The notes beneath the pieces are model-generated. The model was not told the DNA's origin, did not search any database, and worked only from the letters and a program-made list of their open reading frames with translations. This document shows, in pieces, positions 31,668 through 37,333 of a DNA stretch of 37,333 nucleotides (its first letter is position 1; every line of letters starts with the position of its first letter). Source of the DNA: Actinomycetes bacterium (lineage in GTDB: Bacteria; Actinomycetota; Actinomycetes; Mycobacteriales; Mycobacteriaceae); the NCBI GenBank assembly GCA_022601135.1, contig JAHZJB010000152.1, positions 1 through 37,333 on the forward strand, given 5' to 3'. The translations under genes and the position numbers were made by a program.

Positions 31668-32408
31668 ATGGGTGTGCAGGCTCGATCCGAGCCCGCGTAT
31701 CGAGCACTGCGCGAACAGCTTCGCGGGGAGATCGCGGCGGGCAGATACCCCGACGGCACGCGGTTACCCACCGAGTCCGAGCTGGTGGCCCGTCATGGGC
31801 TCTCCCGTCAGACGGTCCGGCGGGCGTTTCAGGACCTGGTCGCCGCCGGACTGGTCGTCCGAATCCCGGGGCGCGGAAGCTACGCCAGCGAACAGGGCCG
31901 CCGCTACCTCCGCCAACTCGGATCGATCGAGGACCTGATGAATCTATCCGAGGACACCACGATGGAGGTGCTCGACGGACTGAGTCGCCGTGTCGACGTC
32001 GAGGCTGCAAGCCGGTTACGGCTAGCGGGAGACACCCTGTACACGTTGGTCTTTCGACGCCTGCACGACGGGGTCGCGTTCGGGCACACCACCGTTCACC
32101 TACCACCGGCGGTGGCCGCCGGGGTGCGGTTGTCACCGCATCTGGCCACCGGCGCGGTGAGCGCTCATACGGTGATCGGCTTGCTCGAAGGCCACCTCAC
32201 GCAGCCCATAGCCGAAGCTGCACAATCGATTACGGTCGCCAGAGCAACTGATGGCGTTGCCGGCGCGGTCGCCTGCCCAGTCGGACATCCGATGCTGCGC
32301 GTGGACCGGCTGTACAGTGACGAAAGCGGTCACCCAATAGAGTTGTCCGTCAGCCATTTTCTGCCCGAGCAGTACACCTACCGGGTGACGTTGCGGCGGT
32401 TGGGTTAG
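31668..32408 (+). CDS. GntR-family transcriptional regulator (HutC/UTRA type)
   Basis: The 246-aa regulator has an N-terminal winged helix (about 8-75), including L-P-T-E-S-E-L-V-A-R-H-G-L-S-R-Q-T-V-R-R-A, the diagnostic GntR pattern, and G-R-G-S-Y-A at the wing. A C-terminal UTRA ligand-binding domain follows (about 90-244), ending with H-P-I-E-L-S-V-S-H-F-L-P-E-Q-Y, a typical HutC-subfamily end. UTRA domains bind small carboxylate or sugar ligands; the ligand here is unknown. It follows fadE3 by two bases and is likely translationally coupled. I do not recall a gntR gene at this exact place in M. tuberculosis. It converges on fadD4. Confidence 0.9.
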   Translation: MGVQARSEPAYRALREQLRGEIAAGRYPDGTRLPTESELVARHGLSRQTVRRAFQDLVAAGLVVRIPGRGSYASEQGRRYLRQLGSIEDLMNLSEDTTMEVLDGLSRRVDVEAASRLRLAGDTLYTLVFRRLHDGVAFGHTTVHLPPAVAAGVRLSPHLATGAVSAHTVIGLLEGHLTQPIAEAAQSITVARATDGVAGAVACPVGHPMLRVDRLYSDESGHPIELSVSHFLPEQYTYRVTLRRLG

Positions 32409-32430
32409 CACCGTCGCGGATCGGGCGCCC

Positions 32431-33951
32431 TCACGAATACCTGGCTATCAGCTCATGTTTGTACAGTTTGCCGGTATCGGTTCGTGGCAGTTGGGCCTCG
32501 AACGAGATCGACTTCGGGCACTTGTAATGAGCTAGACGATCGCGCAACCAATCAAGGAGCTCCCGCTGAAACTCCGGAGTCGCATCGCCGGGCTCCACAG
32601 TCTGCACGACAGCTTTGACCTGCTGGCCCATTTCGTCATCGGGAATGCCAAAAACGGCGGCGTCCATCACCTTTGGATGTGTGACGAGCAGGTTCTCGGC
32701 CTCCTGTGGGTAGATGTTCACGCCGCCGGATATGATCATGTGATGCCTGCGGTCGGTCAGGTAGAGATAACCCTCATCGTCGAGGTAGCCGATGTCGCCC
32801 ACTGTCTTCCATCCGCGCGAATCGCGTGAAGCTGCGGTCTTGGCGGCATCGTTGAGGTATTCGAAGTCAGCACCACCCTCGAAGTAGATCTCGCCGTGCC
32901 GGCCAGCGGGCAGTTCGTTGCCGTCCTCATCGAGGATGTGGACGGCACCGGCCATCGGGCGGCCGACTGAACCGGGATGGGCCAGCCACTCGTCGGCCGT
33001 TATCAACGTGGATCCGTGCGCTTCTGAGGAGGCGTAGTACTCATCGACGATAGGGCCCCACCAGTCGATCATTTGCTTCTTGATCTCCACCGGACAGGGC
33101 GCTGCCGCATGGATCACCCGTTCCAGGCTGGACACGTCATAGGACGCACGGACGTCCTGCGGGAGTTTGAGCATTCGGATGAACATCACCGGTACAAACT
33201 GCCCGTGCGTGACGCGATGCCTGGCAATGGCGTCCAGTGCGCCCGCTGGCTCGAACTTCTCCATCATCACGGTAGTGATGCCGCTGGCCTGCGTCTGCAT
33301 CGACCACACCGCGGGCGCGGTGTGGTACAGCGGCGCGGGACTGAGATAGATCGCGTCGGGATGCATCCAGAAGGCGACCAGTCCGGCCATCAGGCCCGGA
33401 GCCTCGGCGGGCGGCACGTGGGGCAGCGCGCGCTTGATGCCCTTGGGCCGGCCGGTGGTGCCCGAGGAATACTGCAGCAGGTCGCCCTCGATCTCGTCGC
33501 CGATCGGCGTATCAGGTTGGTCGGCTACGCAGTCGGGATAACTTTGCCAACCGTCCAGGTGACCGTCTGCGACGATGCGGAGGGCGGGCAGCCCGTTGGG
33601 CAACTCGCCACGGAGCCCGGCCAGGGTTGGCATGAGTTTCGCCGAACCCACGATCGCCTTGGCGCTGCTGTTGTCGATGATGTAGGCCGCCTCGGCCGCA
33701 CCCAGGTGCGTGTTGATCGGCACGTAGTACAGCCCGGCGCGGCGCGCAGCCCACATCACCGCGTGAATGTGTTCGTTGTTCTCCATCAGGATCGCGACGG
33801 CGTCGCCCTCGACCAGACCCGATGCCCGGAACAGCTGCGCGAGCCGGTTTGCCCTGGCTTCCAGTTCGCCGAATGTCACGACTGTTCCAGACGGGTACAT
33901 GATGACCGCGGGCTTGTCGGGCGTGGCTAGGGCAGTATGACGAATCTGCAT
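32431..33951 (-). CDS. fadD4: Acyl-CoA ligase FadD4
   Basis: The 506-aa adenylate-forming acyl-CoA ligase matches M. tuberculosis FadD4 (Rv0214). The ATP loop S-S-G-T-T-G-R-P-K-G is at 162-171, the adenine-binding Y-A-S-S-E-A follows in the middle, the hinge segment D-R-R-H-H-M-I-I-S-G-G-V-N-I-Y-P comes near 410-425, and the catalytic Lys495 is in T-G-K. It activates a fatty or related acid to its CoA ester; the specific substrate is not evident. The ATG at 33951 follows a -10 hexamer by six bases, indicating a leaderless transcript separate from pckA upstream (104 bp). Confidence 0.9.
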   Translation of the reverse strand: MQIRHTALATPDKPAVIMYPSGTVVTFGELEARANRLAQLFRASGLVEGDAVAILMENNEHIHAVMWAARRAGLYYVPINTHLGAAEAAYIIDNSSAKAIVGSAKLMPTLAGLRGELPNGLPALRIVADGHLDGWQSYPDCVADQPDTPIGDEIEGDLLQYSSGTTGRPKGIKRALPHVPPAEAPGLMAGLVAFWMHPDAIYLSPAPLYHTAPAVWSMQTQASGITTVMMEKFEPAGALDAIARHRVTHGQFVPVMFIRMLKLPQDVRASYDVSSLERVIHAAAPCPVEIKKQMIDWWGPIVDEYYASSEAHGSTLITADEWLAHPGSVGRPMAGAVHILDEDGNELPAGRHGEIYFEGGADFEYLNDAAKTAASRDSRGWKTVGDIGYLDDEGYLYLTDRRHHMIISGGVNIYPQEAENLLVTHPKVMDAAVFGIPDDEMGQQVKAVVQTVEPGDATPEFQRELLDWLRDRLAHYKCPKSISFEAQLPRTDTGKLYKHELIARYS

Positions 33952-33957
33952 CCGCCG

Positions 33958-33963
33958 ACTGTA
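33958..33963 (-). promoter_or_regulatory. Predicted -10 element, leaderless promoter of fadD4
   Basis: TACAGT on the minus strand fits TANNNT and ends six bases before the ATG at 33951. Confidence 0.45.
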
Positions 33964-34054
33964 CGACGGGGCCCCGGGCCGCCACGAGGGTGCGCAAATG
34001 CACGCCGATTGCGGCGCGGCGCCGTACAGACACGCCCGCTCGCGGAAGGACGGG

Positions 34055-35875
34055 CTAGCCCAGGCGGGTCTTCAATCCGTCTAGTTCGTCCTTGATGCCG
34101 GTCGGCAGCTTCTCTCCGACGAACTCGAACCACTCCTCGATGAGCGGCAGTTCCCTGCGCCACTCGTCGGCGTTCACGGCCAGCGCCTCATCGACGTCTT
34201 CGGGATCCACGTCGAGGCCCGAGAGGTCCAAGTCGGCCGCAGTGGGAACAATGCCGATCGGGGTGCTCTTGCCCTCGGCCCGTTGCTCAATGCGCTCGAT
34301 GGCCCACTTCAACACGCGGCTGTTCTCGCCGAATCCCGGCCACAGGAAGCGGCCGTCGTCGCCGCGGCGGAACCAGTTGACGAAGAACACGGCCGGCATC
34401 TTGGATTCGTCGGAGTTCTTGCCGACGTCGATCCAGTGCTGCATATAGTCGCCGACGTTGTAGCCGATGAACGGCAGCATCGCCATCGGGTCGCGGCGTA
34501 CCGTGCCGACCTTCCCCTCGGCGGCGGCGGTCTGCTCAGAACCCAGGGTTGCGCCGATGAACACGCCGTGCTGCCAGTCGCGGGCTTGGGTGACCAGCGG
34601 GACCGTTGTCTTGCGGCGACCACCGAACAAAATCGCCGAGATCGGTACACCCTGCGGGTCGTCCCATTCCGGGGCGAGCGTCGGGCACTGCGAGATGGGA
34701 GTGCAGTAGCGCGAATTCGGATGCGCCGCCTTGGTCTCGGTCTCCCGCAGGATCCAATCGTTACCCTTCCAGTCGATCAGGTGATCGGGTTCGCCTTCCA
34801 GCCCCTCCCACCACACGTCTCCGTCGTCGGTCCTGGCCACGTTGGTGAAAACGGTATTGCCGGCGGCGATGGTCCTCATCGCGTTGGGGTTGGAGTCCCA
34901 GTTGGTCCCGGGGGCGACACCGAAGAAGCCGAACTCGGGGTTGGTCGCGTAGAGCCTGCCGTCCTTGCCGAAGCGCATCCAGGCTATGTCGTCGCCGACG
35001 GTCTCGGCCCGCCACCCCTCAATCGTGGGTTGCAGCATCGCGAGATTGGTCTTGCCGCAGGCCGAGGGGAATGCCGCCGCAATGTAGTAGGCCTTGTTCT
35101 CCGGCGAGATCAACTTCAGGATCAGCATGTGCTCGGCGAGCCAGCCCTCGTCGTGCGCCATCGCCGAAGCGATACGCAGCGAATAGCACTTCTTGCCCAG
35201 CAGAGCGTTTCCGCCGTAGCCGGATCCGTAGCTCCAGATCTCCCGAGTCTCGGGGAAGTGGGTGATGTACTTCGTGTCATTGCATGGCCACGGCACGTCC
35301 TGCTGCCCCGGCTCCAGGGGAGCGCCGATCGAGTGCAGCGCCTTGACGAAGAAGCCGTCATCGCCCATCTTGTCCAGCGCAGCCTGCCCCATCCGGGTCA
35401 TCGTGCGCATCGAGACAACGACGTACTCCGAATCGGTGATCTCCACCCCCAGCTTCGGATCCTCGGCGCCCAGCGGACCCATGCAGAACGGAACCACCCA
35501 CATGGTCCGGCCCCGCATCGACCCCCGGTACAGGTCGGTCATGATCCCGCGCATCTCCGCTGGATCCATCCAGTTGTTCGTCGGACCGGAGTCGATCTCG
35601 CGTTCAGAACAGATGAAGGTGCGGGACTCGACCCGCGCAACGTCAGAAGGATCGGACAAGGCCAGGAAAGAGTCCGGCTGCTTCTGGGGGTTGAGCCGTG
35701 TGAAGGTGCCCGCCTCGACCAATCGGTCGCACAGCGCCGTGTACTCCTGTTCGGAGCCATCAGCGAAGGCGACCCGGTCAGGCTGCGTCAGTTCGGCGAC
35801 CTCGCGCACCCACGACAGCAGCTTCTCGTGTTTGGTCGGTGCCGAATCCAATCCCGGAATAGTCGCTGCGGTCAT
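34055..35875 (-). CDS. pckA: GTP-dependent phosphoenolpyruvate carboxykinase
   Basis: The 606-aa enzyme converts oxaloacetate and GTP to phosphoenolpyruvate, the gateway to gluconeogenesis during growth on lipid. The length equals that of M. tuberculosis PckA. The nucleotide P-loop F-P-S-A-C-G-K-T-N is at 269-277 and includes the reactive Cys273 of the GTP-dependent class. F-G-G-R-R follows as the guanine-side loop region. The ATG at 35875 is chosen over one 26 codons upstream because AGGAGA lies in front of it and homology starts at [10 protein letters not shown]. It sits alone between the Rv0210-like gene and fadD4. Placing gluconeogenesis beside beta-oxidation genes fits a lipid-utilising lifestyle. 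Confidence 0.96.
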   Translation of the reverse strand: MTAATIPGLDSAPTKHEKLLSWVREVAELTQPDRVAFADGSEQEYTALCDRLVEAGTFTRLNPQKQPDSFLALSDPSDVARVESRTFICSEREIDSGPTNNWMDPAEMRGIMTDLYRGSMRGRTMWVVPFCMGPLGAEDPKLGVEITDSEYVVVSMRTMTRMGQAALDKMGDDGFFVKALHSIGAPLEPGQQDVPWPCNDTKYITHFPETREIWSYGSGYGGNALLGKKCYSLRIASAMAHDEGWLAEHMLILKLISPENKAYYIAAAFPSACGKTNLAMLQPTIEGWRAETVGDDIAWMRFGKDGRLYATNPEFGFFGVAPGTNWDSNPNAMRTIAAGNTVFTNVARTDDGDVWWEGLEGEPDHLIDWKGNDWILRETETKAAHPNSRYCTPISQCPTLAPEWDDPQGVPISAILFGGRRKTTVPLVTQARDWQHGVFIGATLGSEQTAAAEGKVGTVRRDPMAMLPFIGYNVGDYMQHWIDVGKNSDESKMPAVFFVNWFRRGDDGRFLWPGFGENSRVLKWAIERIEQRAEGKSTPIGIVPTAADLDLSGLDVDPEDVDEALAVNADEWRRELPLIEEWFEFVGEKLPTGIKDELDGLKTRLG

Positions 35876-36073
35876 GCTGTCTCGTCTCCTGCATCTTCGT
35901 GCCAGCTGTCTGCCAGGACGCAGGTACGGCGAATCGAAACCCAAAGGCTTCAAAGCAGCCGTGGCCGCCCCCTCGCTATTGAGGTTAACGCGGGCGCCAT
36001 TCCCGCCCTACGTCAGGAGTATGTCCGAATAGCTGCCAGGAGGAATTCAGATCGGCACAACCGGGTCCTTTAG

Positions 36074-36090
36074 TCGCCGGTAACCGGCGA
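36074..36090. terminator. Palindrome just after the Rv0210-like gene
   Basis: TCGCCGGTAACCGGCGA has 8-bp perfect arms around a single A. It begins two bases beyond the minus-strand gene's stop codon and can fold as a 6-bp stem with a 5-base loop. The position suits a terminator, but no T-run follows, and an operator for pckA about 200 bp away is also possible. The rest of the 216-bp gap, upstream of pckA, shows no clear promoter. Confidence 0.4.
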
Positions 36091-36091
36091 T

Positions 36092-37333
36092 TCAACCGGG
36101 GTTGCGCTCGGCCAGTGCCTCGCAAACGGCCCGCAGCGCCCTCCGTAACGAGGGCATCTCGTGATCGCGGACGGCTTCGGCGCGGGCAATCGCCTCCGCA
36201 TGCTCGGCAAGTTCGGCCTCGATGGCAGCGATACGGCGGCCGAGGGCTCGTCGCTGCCCGTCAACGCTGGCGACATGCTCCGTCGACAGCGCCGCTTCGG
36301 CAGCCAGCATGCGGGTGGCTATCCGCTCCTCGGCACCGGAGCGGACCATGCCGGTCACCTCGACCACCCACCGGTCCAGCATCGCCCGATGGTGCAGCAG
36401 CCCCCGAATCCGGACCACCCACACCGTGATGGCCAGCCCGACAACACCGCCGGCCACCAGTCCCACCGCGGGGTCGCTGGACGCCAGCCCAGCGAACAAC
36501 CTACTCACCAGCAGCGCGACCCCGAGCCCGAATCCCACCCCGAGAACCGCCGTGAGCTGGGTTTCCACCCGGCCCGACGCTACCGGCGGATCGATGAGCC
36601 CGGCCATCCGCTCAGGGGGCGGCCGCGGCGGCTCAGCCAGCCCGAAATCCGCCGCCACCCGCCGGACGCGCACCGTGATGTCGTCGTCGACAGCCGCGAC
36701 GATCTCACGGCACCGCCTGCGCACCTGCTCCTCGATTTCTGCGGCCGGCCGCCGACCGGTGCCGACTACCTTCTCCGTTTTCTCCGTTAGTTCTGCTCGC
36801 GCGACCGCACATCGGGTACGGGCTGCGAACATCAACACCACGCGGGCCTGCTGAATCCGACTCCGCAGTGCGATCGTGCTCTCCGGGCCTAGCAGCCTCC
36901 GTTGCCGCAACAGGTCCGCGCGGCGTTCCCGAACCACCTGCGCCCGCTGCTGGGCATCCTTGACCGCGGCCGCCAACCGCGACATCTCGGCGCGGAGCCG
37001 CCACTCCGACGCCCGCAGACTGTTCCGCCGGGCCGACTCCGGGTCGGCGAGTCGACGTTCCAGGAGTTCGACCAGGTCACCGATGAGCGGCGCCCCCCAT
37101 CGCGGCGCGGCTGCCGCCGGCGCCCATGGCAGGTGGCGAAGACGCCCGGTGCGCCCGGCCAGCCGTTCCCGGTTGAGCGCGAGCACACCGCGCCAGTCAC
37201 GGTGGTCGTCGACCTTGGACACCACCGCGACGACGACCTCGGTCTGCGCGGTGACGAGTTCGGCAAGAGCACAGTCAGACTCCGTGACCGGCGCAACCGC
37301 AGACATCACCAACACCACCGCGGCGGGCGCCAC
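36092..37333 (-). CDS. GTPase-like membrane protein, Rv0210-like, N terminus beyond the window
   Basis: The frame is open to the last base, so only the C-terminal 413 residues or so are present; the M. tuberculosis homologue Rv0210 is about 490 aa. Near the upstream edge, V-V-L-V-M-S-A followed about 30 residues later by V-V-S-K-V-D resembles the strand after G3 and the [NT]KxD (G4) motif of a P-loop GTPase; the P-loop itself would be outside. A long charged helical region (about 85-205) precedes two close transmembrane helices (about 265-310), then another helical region. This layout recalls dynamin-like membrane GTPases such as the Ini proteins, but that is inference. The GTG at the window edge should not be taken as the start. 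Confidence 0.7.
   Translation of the reverse strand: MAPAAVVLVMSAVAPVTESDCALAELVTAQTEVVVAVVSKVDDHRDWRGVLALNRERLAGRTGRLRHLPWAPAAAAPRWGAPLIGDLVELLERRLADPESARRNSLRASEWRLRAEMSRLAAAVKDAQQRAQVVRERRADLLRQRRLLGPESTIALRSRIQQARVVLMFAARTRCAVARAELTEKTEKVVGTGRRPAAEIEEQVRRRCREIVAAVDDDITVRVRRVAADFGLAEPPRPPPERMAGLIDPPVASGRVETQLTAVLGVGFGLGVALLVSRLFAGLASSDPAVGLVAGGVVGLAITVWVVRIRGLLHHRAMLDRWVVEVTGMVRSGAEERIATRMLAAEAALSTEHVASVDGQRRALGRRIAAIEAELAEHAEAIARAEAVRDHEMPSLRRALRAVCEALAERNPG

Noticed and set aside
34283..36073. 596-codon open frame on the plus strand opposite pckA
   Set aside because: Antisense shadow of a certain gene in high-GC DNA; arginine/valine-rich translation with no family features.
1..37333. 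CRISPR arrays, tRNA/rRNA genes, insertion sequences, prophage, toxin-antitoxin or defence genes
   Set aside because: No regularly spaced repeats, cloverleaf-like segments, transposase or integrase frames, or defence-type domains were seen; all sizeable genes are accounted for by metabolic, envelope or regulatory families.

Overview
The window is high-GC actinobacterial DNA from a mycobacterium, most likely a fast-growing environmental (Mycolicibacterium-type) species. Nearly every gene has a recognisable M. tuberculosis counterpart, and from memory of that genome the order runs along the Rv0244c to Rv0210 stretch: fadE5, fadA2, fabG4, htdX, a TetR regulator, lpqI, a DUF2613 peptide, aftD, an acyltransferase, pgfA, a multi-pass membrane protein, a GT4 glycosyltransferase, a methyltransferase, an aldehyde dehydrogenase, a WS/DGAT acyltransferase, lipC, a double-hotdog protein, fadE3, fadD4, pckA and an Rv0210-like protein. 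Several M. tuberculosis neighbours (Rv0229c-Rv0235c, Rv0217c-Rv0219, Rv0222, Rv0212c-Rv0213c) are absent here, and other genes are present instead.

Region 1 (1-6.6 kb) is fatty-acid chemistry: the C-terminal part of FadE5, an F420-type luciferase-like oxidoreductase, the thiolase FadA2, and the coupled reductase/dehydratase pair FabG4-HtdX, divergent from fadA2. A perfect 16-bp palindrome lies over the predicted fadA2 -35 region. Region 2 (5.9-18.9 kb) is cell-envelope biogenesis: a TetR regulator, the lipoprotein glycosidase LpqI, a 57-residue DUF2613 membrane peptide, the very large arabinofuranosyltransferase AftD, a membrane acyltransferase overlapping aftD tail to tail, the polar-growth/TMM-trafficking protein PgfA, a GT-C-like membrane protein, a GT4 glycosyltransferase and a SAM methyltransferase. 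A 58-bp hairpin-forming repeat separates the last two.

Region 3 (18.9-29.2 kb) is lipid assimilation and storage: an aldehyde dehydrogenase behind a KstR-like box, a second full-length FadE5-type dehydrogenase, and a three-gene operon (PlsC/DAGAT-like acyltransferase, FadD12-like acyl-CoA ligase, membrane-anchored LipO-like esterase) with another KstR-like box. The operon runs into a convergent WS/DGAT triacylglycerol/wax ester synthase and LipC. This arrangement resembles the M. tuberculosis Rv1425-Rv1428c cluster merged into the Rv0220-Rv0223c neighbourhood. Region 4 (29.4-37.3 kb) has a double-hotdog protein divergent from a fadE3-gntR operon, then fadD4, the gluconeogenic PEP carboxykinase, and a truncated two-TM GTPase-like protein.

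Taken together, the genes take up exogenous or stored lipid, beta-oxidise it, route carbon to gluconeogenesis (PckA) or storage esters (WS/DGAT), and sit beside envelope arabinan and mycolate assembly. Seven genes have a TANNNT -10 hexamer 6-8 nt before the start codon, which suggests leaderless transcription, common in mycobacteria. I saw no tRNA, rRNA, CRISPR array, insertion sequence or prophage. Only one gene-free stretch exceeds 300 bases (22281-22714), and it holds a decayed reductase fragment and a promoter/operator.
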